This document shows, one piece after another, positions 56,142 to 64,000 of a stretch of 64,000 nt of DNA (positions within the stretch are counted from its first letter, which is position 1; each line of letters begins with the position of its first letter). The DNA is from Celeribacter neptunius. GTDB lineage: Bacteria > Pseudomonadota > Alphaproteobacteria > Rhodobacterales > Rhodobacteraceae. The notes under the pieces are model-generated. The model saw only the letters and a program-made list of their open reading frames with translations. It did not search any database and was not told where the DNA came from. The DNA lies in the NCBI RefSeq assembly GCF_900113955.1, contig NZ_FORH01000002.1:492590-556589 (forward strand). The letters are read 5' to 3'. A program made the position numbers and the translations under genes.

Positions 56142-56594
56142 ATGCGCAAGAAACACCCAATGACCGAGATTGATCGCCGAACCGAAAAACTGACCGCCGC
56201 TTTGCGCAGGGCCGGTGTGCGTATAACCCGTCAGCGGGCGGCGCTCCTGTCTGTTCTGGCTGAGGCCGACGATCATCCGGACGCCGTCGACCTGCAGCGC
56301 CGAGCGGAGGAGAAGGTCCCGGGTATCTCGCTATCCACCGTCTATCGCACCCTGACCGAGCTTGAGAACCAGGGCGTGATTCTGCGCCATCAGTTCGAAG
56401 GCGCGTCGGCAAGATATGAACATAGCGAGACCCAGCACCACGACCATATGATCGATGTCGAGACCAACGAGGTGATCGAATTCTCCAATGAGCCGATCGA
56501 GCGCCTGCAAGCCGAGATCGCCGAGGCGATGGGCTACGAGATCGTACATCATCGGCTGGAACTCTACGTGCGCAAGAAGAAGCCCCTGGCATAG
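56142..56594 (+). CDS. mur: Fur-family manganese uptake regulator Mur
   Basis: A Fur-family repressor of about 150 residues with a winged helix (ITRQRAALLSVLAEADDHPDAVDL, broken by variation; then ISLSTVYRTL) and the metal site HHDHMIDVETNEVIEF. The Cys residues of canonical Fur/Zur structural zinc sites are missing, as in alphaproteobacterial Mur. Divergent from sitABCD. The start is uncertain: TTG at 56124, ATG at 56142 or ATG at 56160; none has a strong ribosome binding site. Confidence 0.85.
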   Translation: MRKKHPMTEIDRRTEKLTAALRRAGVRITRQRAALLSVLAEADDHPDAVDLQRRAEEKVPGISLSTVYRTLTELENQGVILRHQFEGASARYEHSETQHHDHMIDVETNEVIEFSNEPIERLQAEIAEAMGYEIVHHRLELYVRKKKPLA

Positions 56595-56883
56595 CGGCAC
56601 GCACGGGCTCTGGGGCCGTGGCATGTCTTCTGATTGAGCAGAAATCTGTGGCGCGGCAAGCAAGTCCGACATGGATTGGTCAAGGCCCGTTCCGATAGAG
56701 ATCTGTTGTCTCGGGACCACCGTCGGAAATGACGCGGATCACTCACAAGTCACACTTGAGACGTCGTCAGATTTTCTGACGCTTTACTCGGGGAGCGCAT
56801 CAGCTTCGCCCGATCTCAAATCGCATCTGGAGGATAACCCCCACGGCAGGTCAGTGACACGCCGAATACATTGTGCATGCCCT
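56595..56883. other. Region downstream of mur without recognisable gene
   Basis: I see no gene. A short palindrome, CGTCAGA-TTT-TCTGACG, lies at 56765-56781. The sequence leads into a repeat and insertion-sequence remnants. Confidence 0.4.
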
Positions 56884-56943
56884 GCTCCACTTGCTTCCAG
56901 CGGGGATTTAGAAACGCAGAAAGCCGCCCTATGGGCGGCTATA
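56884..56943 (+). repeat. Direct repeat copy 1, flanking the IS/molybdenum-hydroxylase segment
   Basis: The last 34 bases (56910-56943) are identical to 63967-64000 and end in the hairpin GCCGCCC-TAT-GGGCGGC. The 26 bases before, GCTCCACTTGCTTCCAGCGG and onwards, also align with copy 2 with few changes; copy 2 has an extra 14 bases between the two blocks. Confidence 0.8.
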
Positions 56944-56964
56944 TCGTTGATATTATATGGGTAT

Positions 56965-57220
56965 TTAGTTGTTCGGCCTTGATTGCGGGAGCACGCAGCC
57001 GACGTAACCTACCCCAACCAAGGTGCTATGTTTGAATTCAGCCCAACTCAGGTGATCCAGCCCCTTCTCTGCGCCACACACAAACGTCTCAAATGGGCGG
57101 ATGACATAGCCGATGACCAGCATGCGGATGATCAGCTCCGGGTCGATCGAGGGACGCCCAAGGGAGCTGTAGAACGGGCGTAGAGCCTCACGCATTCCAT
57201 CCATGTCGAGGAAGCGATCG
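56965..57220 (-). pseudogene. Transposase N-terminal remnant (IS1182/IS5-like)
   Basis: On the minus strand the frame reads through IDRFLDMDGMREALRPFYSS and GRPSIDPELIIRMLVIGY, the N-terminal region of IS1182-type transposases, then diverges and stops. It is cut at about 57220, where an IS3-type orfB fragment begins on the other strand. Clearly a fragment. Confidence 0.65.
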
Positions 57221-57979
57221 ATCTCGCGGTCGTCATTTTACTACCAGCCCAAAGGCGAGACGGCGATGAACCTGATGTTGATGCGTCAGATCGACGAGCA
57301 GTTCTTGGAAACGCCGTTCTTTGGTGTTCACCAAATGACCTGGCATCTTCGTAATGACGGCCATTTGGTCAATGAAAAGCGGATCAGGCGTCTCATGCGG
57401 CTGATGGGTTTGATGCCGATTTACCAGAAGCCCAGCACCAGCAGGCCTGCGAAGGGCCACAAAATCTATCCCTATCTGTTGAAGGGATTGCGCGTGATGC
57501 GACCCAATCAGGTCTGGTGCGCAGACATCACCTATCTGCCAATGCGGCGCGGGTTCCTGTATCTGGTGGCGATCATGGATTGGCACACCCGCAAAGTGCT
57601 GGCCTGGCGCATCTCGAACACGCTGGAAGCTGAGTTCTGCGTCGATGCGCTGAACGAGGCAATCGCCAGGTTCGGCCCACCTGAGGTCATGAACACTGAC
57701 CAGGGCAGCCAGTTCACGTCATTTGTCTGGACAGATCGATTACGCCGATCCGGTGTGCGTATCTCCATGGATGGCAAGGGGCGCTTCTTGGACAACATCT
57801 TCGTGGAGCGGCTCTGGCGTTCACTGAAATACGAATGCGTATATCTGTACGCTTGGGAAACCGGATCAGATGCCCGCGCAGGGATCGCCAAATGGGTCGA
57901 GTTCTACAACCACAAACGCCCTCACAGCGCCCATGGCGGACAGCCGCCAGCCGTGGGTCTATTGGCTGAGAAAAGATGA
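57221..57979 (+). pseudogene. IS3-family transposase orfB, 5'-truncated
   Basis: The frame enters at SRSSFYYQPKGETAMNL, which in complete relatives is preceded by some 30 more residues and orfA; here those are replaced by the IS1182-like fragment. The integrase core is intact: Asp in CADITYLP, Asp in NTDQGSQFTS and Glu in NIFVERLWRSLKYE. The 3' end reaches a stop at 57979. No orfA, so it is probably inactive. Confidence 0.8.
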
Positions 57980-58057
57980 AACCCAACCCGATCAGCAGGA
58001 GCAGAGAGTAGCTTAACTTACGCCAAAACCTGTCCAAACATTGGGGAGTAGCTCAAG

Positions 58058-58150
58058 GCGACCGAATGGCTCTGGACTTATAACAATGAGCGACCCAACA
58101 TGGCCATCGGCGGCATGACGCCCGCCATGAAACTGAAAGCAGCCGCGTGA
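58058..58150 (+). pseudogene. IS3-family transposase C-terminal remnant
   Basis: Thirty codons ending in a stop read TEWLWTYNNERPNMAIGG then MTPAMKLKAAA, the typical C terminus of a different IS3-type orfB. The upstream part is missing; a probable element end lies just after. The following 58151-58404 shows no gene. Confidence 0.75.
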
Positions 58151-58424
58151 TTTCTACGGCTGGGCCCCATTAAAAATGGGGGGATTACCTCGGCACGCGA
58201 CATTCTACTTGAACATGGAAGTTTTTGATGCCGTCAAACGGATCTCTGGATCAGGTCTGGATTACAATTGTTCCAGCATCGACTGGCAACGCTACTTGGG
58301 TTGCAATTGGAGTGTAGAGATCTAGCTCGACATCAGGTGTCTCTATGCCTACCACCAAAGAATATCTCGCTTTATTATTTATCCTGCCAAGCCTTTTGCG
58401 CTCCCTTGAGGTGCCCCTAGTTTC

Positions 58425-59303
58425 CTAGACACCTGCCTGTTTCAGTTTGAGCTGTCTGGTTTCGAAGTCAATGGGCGATAGCATGCCGTTGTTCGTGTGC
58501 TTGCGCTTCGGGTTGTAGAAGAGCTCAATGTATTCGAACACGTCACGCCTTGCATCGTCGCGTGTCGGATAGGTTCTGCGCCTTATCCGCTCCCGTTTCA
58601 GCAGTTGGAAGAAGCTTTCGGCGACCGCGTTGTCATGGCAGTTCCCGCGTCGGCTCATGTTGGCTTCGAGGTTGTGCTGGCGCAGGAACATTTGCCATTC
58701 GCGGCTGGTGAACTGGGAGCCCTGGTCTGAATGCACCGTGACCCGGTTGCCGGGCTTTCGCCGCCATACGGCCATCAGCAGTGCCAGCAAGGCGAGATCG
58801 GTGGTCATTCGGGATTGGGCGGACCAGCCCACGACACGACGTGAGAACAGGTCGATGACGACGCACAGGTACATCCATCCTTCGTGGGTCTTGATGTAGG
58901 TGATATCCGTCACCCAGACTTGATCCTGTGCGGCGACCTTGAACTGCTGTCCCAGCCTATTCTCGACCACGATGGCTGGCTTTCCGCCGTAACAACCTGG
59001 CCGACGTCTGTAGCCCACCTGGGCCGCGATTCCGGCCAGCGATGACAGCCGGGCAACCCGGTTCTCGGATATTTGCTCGCCCTGGTCGCGCAGATCGTCC
59101 GTCAACTTGCGATAGCCATACACCTTGCCGCTGTCGGCCCAGGCCTGTCGGATCAGCTCGGTCTGGCGCGCATCCTGCTGCGCACGGTGACTTAACGGTT
59201 CTTTAAGCCATGCGTAGAAGCCGGAGAAATGGACCCGCAGCACCCGGCACATGGCCCGGACGCCGAACTCTCCGCGATGTGCCCGGATGAAGGCGTACTT
59301 CAT
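58425..59303 (-). CDS. IS3-family transposase OrfB
   Basis: A 292-residue DDE integrase-core protein: Asp in WVTDITYIKTHEG, Asp in VHSDQGSQFTS and Glu in NAVAESFFQLLKRE. It overlaps orfA by 4 bases in the -1 frame, and an A6G slippery run (59333-59339) lies 30 bases before its ATG, as expected for a programmed frameshift that makes OrfAB. Confidence 0.9.
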   Translation of the reverse strand: MKYAFIRAHRGEFGVRAMCRVLRVHFSGFYAWLKEPLSHRAQQDARQTELIRQAWADSGKVYGYRKLTDDLRDQGEQISENRVARLSSLAGIAAQVGYRRRPGCYGGKPAIVVENRLGQQFKVAAQDQVWVTDITYIKTHEGWMYLCVVIDLFSRRVVGWSAQSRMTTDLALLALLMAVWRRKPGNRVTVHSDQGSQFTSREWQMFLRQHNLEANMSRRGNCHDNAVAESFFQLLKRERIRRRTYPTRDDARRDVFEYIELFYNPKRKHTNNGMLSPIDFETRQLKLKQAGV

Positions 59304-59575
59304 TGGGCCCCTCGCGCGAAGTACACCGTTGCCTTTTTTAGAATATCGCGCTCCTCGGTTACTCTGGCCAGTTCACGCTTCAACCGACGGTTCTCAGCTT
59401 CATGATCCACGCTGGGCTTCTTTGGCAACGGATCGCCAAACTGCTTCTTCCACTTGTACAGAGAATGCATGCTGACACCCAAACGTCGGGAAACCTCCCG
59501 AACCGGATACCCGCGCACCGTGATCTAATGCACCGCGTCACGCTTGAACTCGGCGCTGTAATTGCTTGTCCCCAT
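59300..59575 (-). pseudogene. IS3-family transposase OrfA with in-frame amber codon
   Basis: From the ATG at 59575 (after AGGAGG) the frame reads MGTSNYSAEFKRDAVH, then TAG at 59525-59527, then ITVRGYPVREVSRRLGVS and on through the leucine-zipper-like coiled coil to 59300. The helix-turn-helix lies after the stop. A GTG at 59518 could restart translation. One base change (for example CAG to TAG) explains the stop. Confidence 0.8.
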
Positions 59576-59636
59576 GTCGGCCTCCTTGCCTCAAAGTTAG
59601 GGGGCAAAGCGTCTACAAATCTAGGGGCGCCTCAAG

Positions 59637-59823
59637 CATTGCGGGCCGAAACGACCTCACAACCATCAATGCCCGCGTGGACAAAGCCCGAGTTCAACTG
59701 ACAAACTGGGCCGGGTCTTCGCGGAAATGCTGTACCCCGATTGCACGCAGCGCGGTTTGACAAACACTGCTACGTTCTAACACTATCGACATAGACATCA
59801 TTCGAATGACCGAGAGGACCCCA
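59637..59823 (+). promoter_or_regulatory. Upstream region of the molybdenum hydroxylase operon
   Basis: No gene. TTGACA at 59757-59762, followed 15-18 bases later by TAACACTAT, is a possible promoter for the operon. GAGAGGA at 59812-59818 is the ribosome binding site for the first gene. Confidence 0.45.
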
Positions 59824-60686
59824 GTGGATTTTCACACCCCATCATCCTTTGAGGACGCCTCTAAACTCGCGGCAGAAGCGACGGGTTTGACCCGCTTTCT
59901 CGCGGGTGGAACAGACGTGCTCGTCCAGATGCGCTCAGGCACAGTTTTGCCGGATACCCTGATCGATCTGAAACTCATTCCGGGCACACAGGGCATCACC
60001 CGCACGCCCGATGGCGGCTGGCGGATCGGCATTGCCGTGTCCGGTGCCCGCCTCGGGGATCACGCGGAACTCATCGCCGACTGGCCCGGTGTCGTCGAAG
60101 GCATGGAACTGGTCGGATCGACGCAGGTTCAGGGCCGCGCAACGCTCGTCGGCAATCTTTGCAACGGGTCCCCCGCCGCTGACAGCGTACCGGGTTTGGT
60201 CGCTGCTCAGGCGTCTGTGGAAATCACGGGCTTGACGGGCGTGCGCACCGTTCCCGTCGAGGACATTCCCGCAGGTCCGGGGAAGACGACGCTCCAGCCC
60301 GGGGACGTGATTTCCGGCATCCTGATCCCGCCGCGCGGCGAACATGCGGGCGATGCCTATCAGCGATTCACGCCGCGCACGGAAATGGACATTGCCGTCG
60401 CGGGATGCGCGATCAGCCTGCGCGTTGACGGTGACACAATCTCAGAGGCCCGCGTCGCGGTGGGGGCGGTCGCGCCGACCGTGCGGCTTGTGCCTGATGC
60501 GGCGGCTGCGCTGATCGGAAGCACGCTCGATGACGCCGCGATTGACGCGCTGGTCGCTGCCGTGAGAGCCGCCTGCAATCCGATTGACGACAAACGCGGC
60601 ACTGCAGAGTTCAGAACCGAGGTGGCAGGTGTGCTCGCCAAGCGGGTCGCGAAAATCGCCTATGGTCGCGCAAAAGGAGAGGCCCA

Positions 60687-60690
<4 letters not shown>
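59824..60690 (+). CDS. Molybdenum hydroxylase FAD subunit (CoxM-like)
   Basis: A 288-residue FAD-binding subunit of the xanthine oxidase family. FAD motifs are AGGTDVLVQM (near residue 28) and the TLVGNLCNGSPAAD stretch (near 105). I favour the GTG at 59824 because GAGAGGA lies 5 bases before it and the product then begins like its relatives; an ATG at 59806 lacks a ribosome binding site. It passes electrons from the iron-sulfur subunit to the acceptor. It overlaps the next gene by 4 bases. Confidence 0.88.
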
Positions 60691-61165
<475 letters not shown>

Positions 61166-61166
<1 letters not shown>

Positions 61167-63409
61167 TGCCCAAAGATGACATCAAAGAATTCCGTCTCGT
61201 CGGCACCCGCCCCAATCGCCCCGACGGTTTGGACAAAGTCACGGGTCGCGCGCGTTACGGCGCGGATATCACGGCCCCGGGGATGCTTTGGGGCGCCGTG
61301 CTCCGCAGCCCGCACGCCCATGCCAAAATCCTCAAAATTGACACGTCCAAGGCAGAAGCCCTCTCCGGTGTCAAAGCCGTTGTGACCCGCGCGGATTTCC
61401 CGACCGGCCTCACGGGCGAGGAGTGGAATCTTCAGGAAAACACGATGGCGGGCGAGAAAGCACTCTACGATGGCCACGCCATTGCCGCCGTCGCCGCGAC
61501 CTCAAGCCTGATCGCGCAGGAGGCCGTTCGGCTCATCAAGGTGGACTATGAGGTTCTCCCGCATGTGACGGATGTGGATGACGCCATCAAACCCGATGCG
61601 CCGGTCATTCGCGAAGGGGCCGCCGACGCCAGCGTTCCCGAGGGCATGCCGCCAAATGTCGTCAAGTACTTCGAATTTGGGCGCGGGGATATGGAGGCTG
61701 GCTTCAAAGACGCTGATCTCGTCATGGAGCGCAGCTTTAAGACCGAAGCCACCCACCAAGGCTATATCGAACCCCATGCCTGCCTCGGCCAGCTGGGTGC
61801 CGATGGCAAGGGCGAGATGTGGGTCTGCACGCAGGGGCAGTGGTTCATCCGGCAGATGTGCTCGGCCGTGTTGGGCCTCAACGCTGCGCAGCTTCGCGTG
61901 ACCCCGTCCGAGATTGGCGGCGGGTTTGGTGGCAAAACAACGATCTTTATGGAGCCGCTGTCCCTTGCGCTGTCGCAGAAGGCCGGCGGGCGTCCCGTCA
62001 AAATCGTCATGAGCCGGTCCGAAGTGCTGCGTGCCACCGGACCGACGGCCTCCGCCTCTATGGACGTGAAAATCGGCATGACCAAGGACGGCAAACTGAC
62101 CGCCGCCCGTGCCGAATTCCGGATGCAGGGGGGGGCCTTCCCTGGTGCGCCCGTGGACATGGCGCTCTATTGCAGCCTTGCGCCCTACAAGATCGAGAAT
62201 GTCGAACACATTGGCTACGACGTGCTCGCCAACCGCCCGAAATGCGCCGCCTACCGTGCTCCGGGGTCTCCGATGGGGGCCTTCGCGGTCGAGAGCCTGA
62301 TCGACGAGATGTGCCGCAAACTGGATCTCGATCCGATGGAGGTGCGTCTCAAAAACGCCGTGCGCGAGGGTGATCAGGCCAGCTATGGTCCAACCTTCGG
62401 TTCCATCGGTCTCGTCGAGGTTCTGGAAGCGACCGCAAAACACCCGAACCTCGCTGTTCCGCTCGGCCCCAATCAGGGACGCGGCGTGGCCTCTGGCTAT
62501 TGGTTCAACCACAACGGCGAAACGTCCGTGTCCATGGCGATCTCCGAGGATGGCACCGCTCAGGTGTCCGTCGGAACGCCGGATATTGGCGGCAGCCGTG
62601 CTTCGATTGCCTTGATGGTCGCGGAAACGCTTGGGATCGCCTACGAAGATGTGCGCGTGAACGTGGTGGAAACCGGGGCGCTTGGCGTCAACGAACCGAC
62701 CCACGGGAGCCGCGCCACCTTCGCCACCGGCAAGGCCGCCACCATCGCCGCCCGCGCCGCGATCAAGGAGATGTGCCGTCGCGCCGCGAACGAATGGGGC
62801 ATTGACGAAGACGCCGTTGAATGGGTCGAAGGTGCCGCGCAGCCCGCCGGACCAAACGCGGGAAACTATCCTCCGATGAGCATCAAGGACATCGCGAAAA
62901 ACATGGGGGCGACGGGCGGTCCGATCTCTGGCCACCATGAATCCGTGCCCGATGGGGTTGGGGCCAGCTTTGGCTGTCACGTTGTGGACGTCGAGGTGGA
63001 TCCCGAAACCGGCCTCACCAAAATTCTGCGCTACCTCGTGGTGCAGGATGCAGGCCGGGCGATCCACCCGTCCTATGTGGAGGGCCAGTATCAGGGCGGT
63101 GCCGTTCAGGGCATCGGCTGGGCGCTCAATGAGGAATATGTCTACGGCAAGGATGGTCGTCTGCAGAACCCCATCTTCCTCGATTACCGCATGCCCGTGG
63201 CCTCTGACCTGCCGATGATCGACACGATGATCGTGGAGGTTCCCAATCCGGGCCACCCCTTCGGCGTGCGCGGCGTGGGGGAAACGGGGATCACGCCACC
63301 GCTGCCCGCGATTGCAAATGCCATTCAAGGCGCAACAGGCCTTCGGATGTCACATCTGCCGATGACCCCGACCAAAGTTCTCGCCGCTCTGAAGGCGTCG
63401 CAAGAATGA
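61166..63409 (+). CDS. Molybdenum hydroxylase large subunit (aldehyde/xanthine-type, not classic CODH)
   Basis: A 747-residue molybdopterin-binding subunit. GGGFGGKTT (about 252-260) is the Moco-contacting loop, and the catalytic Glu is in GVRGVGETG (about E706). The active-site loop reads AYRAPGSPMGAF (about 362-373) rather than AYRCSFR of form I CO dehydrogenase, so CO oxidation is unlikely; an aldehyde, N-heterocycle or aromatic substrate is more probable. No signal peptide. Coupled to a MoaD-like gene by ATGA. Confidence 0.9.
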
Positions 63410-63657
63410 GCGAACTCACCGTTCATCTGTGGGCCGGCCTGCGCCGGTTTACAGGGGGGCTCGAGGTCGTCACAGTGGAGGCCAGCAGCATCGGCAAAAT
63501 GCTCGATGCGCTGGTCGCGGTCTATCCGGGTCTCGGTCCGATTTTCGAGGCCGGCATTTCGGTCGCCGTTGATGGAGAAATCATCAACGGCGGGCGGCAC
63601 CGCCCCCTCGCACCATCGAACGAGATTTACCTCATGCAGCGGGTAAAGGGCGGATAG
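63406..63657 (+). CDS. MoaD/ThiS-like ubiquitin-fold protein
   Basis: An 83-residue protein whose length, pattern and C-terminal RVKGG match MoaD/ThiS sulfur carriers, which are activated at the terminal Gly-Gly. It follows the large subunit with an ATGA overlap, so it is made with it. A dedicated sulfur carrier for molybdopterin synthesis, or for sulfuration or stability of this enzyme, is inference. No MoaE or MoeB is in the window. Confidence 0.8.
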   Translation: MSELTVHLWAGLRRFTGGLEVVTVEASSIGKMLDALVAVYPGLGPIFEAGISVAVDGEIINGGRHRPLAPSNEIYLMQRVKGG

Positions 63658-63739
63658 GCCTTTCCACAACAGGTTCCGCGAGGACAAAACCATGTCAGTC
63701 ATGGGCCTGAGGACCAAGGTCAACTGGCCTCCCTTATCG

Positions 63740-63823
63740 CTGCAAATCCCCCACTCCTCCCTTGAGCATCGAACGCCGAGGGAGGCATATTGGCACGGTC
63801 GAGAACAGAAATTGGCCGCATGA
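63740..63823 (+). pseudogene. IS3-family transposase C-terminal remnant
   Basis: The frame reads HSSLEHRTPREAYWHG then REQKLAA and a stop at 63821-63823, the usual C terminus of IS3-type orfB. Upstream sequence is missing. TGTCCGGAAAACTGGGACCA, resembling an IS end, follows at about 63881. The rest of 63658-63925 shows no gene. Confidence 0.7.
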
Positions 63824-63925
63824 CCCGAAGGGCAACGAAGTAAAACTAAAACCGGATACACCTTAGAAACGCTGCCAAGCTGTCCGGAAAACTGGGACCA
63901 CTTCAGACTTCACAACCGTTGAGCA

Positions 63926-64000
63926 CGCTCCACATGCTTCCAGGGGGGATTTTGGGGCGCTGGTCCAGAAACGCAGAAAGCCGCCCTATGGGCGGCTATA
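63926..64000 (+). repeat. Direct repeat copy 2 (runs to window edge)
   Basis: 63967-64000 is identical to 56910-56943, and the upstream block GCTCCACATGCTTCCAGG also matches copy 1. The repeat may continue past the window. Confidence 0.8.

Larger units (their letters stand above)
58405..59636 (-). mobile_element. IS3-family insertion sequence, full length
   Basis: Inverted ends match: CTTGAGGTGCCCCTAG from 58405 inward and, from 59636 inward on the other strand, CTTGAGGCGCCCCTAG. Inside are orfA and orfB on the minus strand. The element is about 1.23 kb. I find no target-site duplication in the bases next to the ends (TCC and CAT), so one end may have been rearranged. Confidence 0.85.

Noticed and set aside
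56910..56943. tRNA 3' end or attachment site
   Set aside because: No T-loop or acceptor-stem pattern is visible next to either copy of the repeat, and no integrase is present.

Overview
The window looks like a chromosomal segment of an alphaproteobacterium, most likely a member of the Rhodobacteraceae. The evidence is the high GC content, a form II RuBisCO operon in the order cbbR-F-P-T-G-A-M-E-Z-Y (the layout known from purple non-sulfur and related bacteria), the aerobic (cob-type) cobalamin pathway, and a Mur-like regulator beside sitABCD. The genus cannot be fixed from the sequence alone.

Region by region. 1-10775: a divergent cbbR (cut off by the window start) and a nine-gene Calvin-cycle operon that includes cbbM, plus cbbE, cbbZ and cbbY for epimerisation, phosphoglycolate removal and sugar-phosphate clean-up. 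10809-12814: KtrB/KtrA potassium uptake pair. 13087-17906: two head-on pairs of envelope glycan genes (GT2 plus a GT-C-like membrane protein; GT4 plus a flippase-like membrane protein). 18143-23835: a redox cluster (aldo/keto reductase, F420-reductase-like protein, double carboxymuconolactone-decarboxylase-like protein, LysR regulator, zinc alcohol dehydrogenase, cyclophilin-like protein). Three of these proteins carry export signals, and three copies of one LysR-type palindrome lie in front of the transcription units. 24035-26908: XRE-cupin regulator, FAD amino-acid oxidase/dehydrogenase and ornithine-cyclodeaminase-like protein, with a strong operator upstream. 27324-37562: an eight-gene minus-strand operon for uptake and oxidation of a sugar or glycoside (ABC transporter, GMC oxidoreductase, two TIM-barrel isomerases, Gfo/Idh dehydrogenase), divergent from a LacI regulator with three near-identical operators between them. 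37886-52292: cobalamin synthesis from precorrin-2 to the hydrogenobyrinate diamide and cobalt chelation, under two cobalamin riboswitches on opposite strands, including a small Cys-rich DUF1636 protein and an antisense cobK. 52603-56594: sitABCD manganese transporter divergent from mur. 56595-64000: an insertion-sequence patchwork enclosing a three-subunit molybdenum hydroxylase (CoxM/S/L-like) whose operon ends in a MoaD/ThiS-like protein; a 34-bp perfect repeat brackets this part.

Together the genes describe a metabolically flexible aerobe able to fix CO2, make B12 with oxygen, scavenge Mn and oxidise sugars and amines. The least explained parts are the secreted redox cluster with its shared operators, the GMC/TIM/Gfo-Idh sugar operon, and the molybdenum hydroxylase with its own ubiquitin-like protein.
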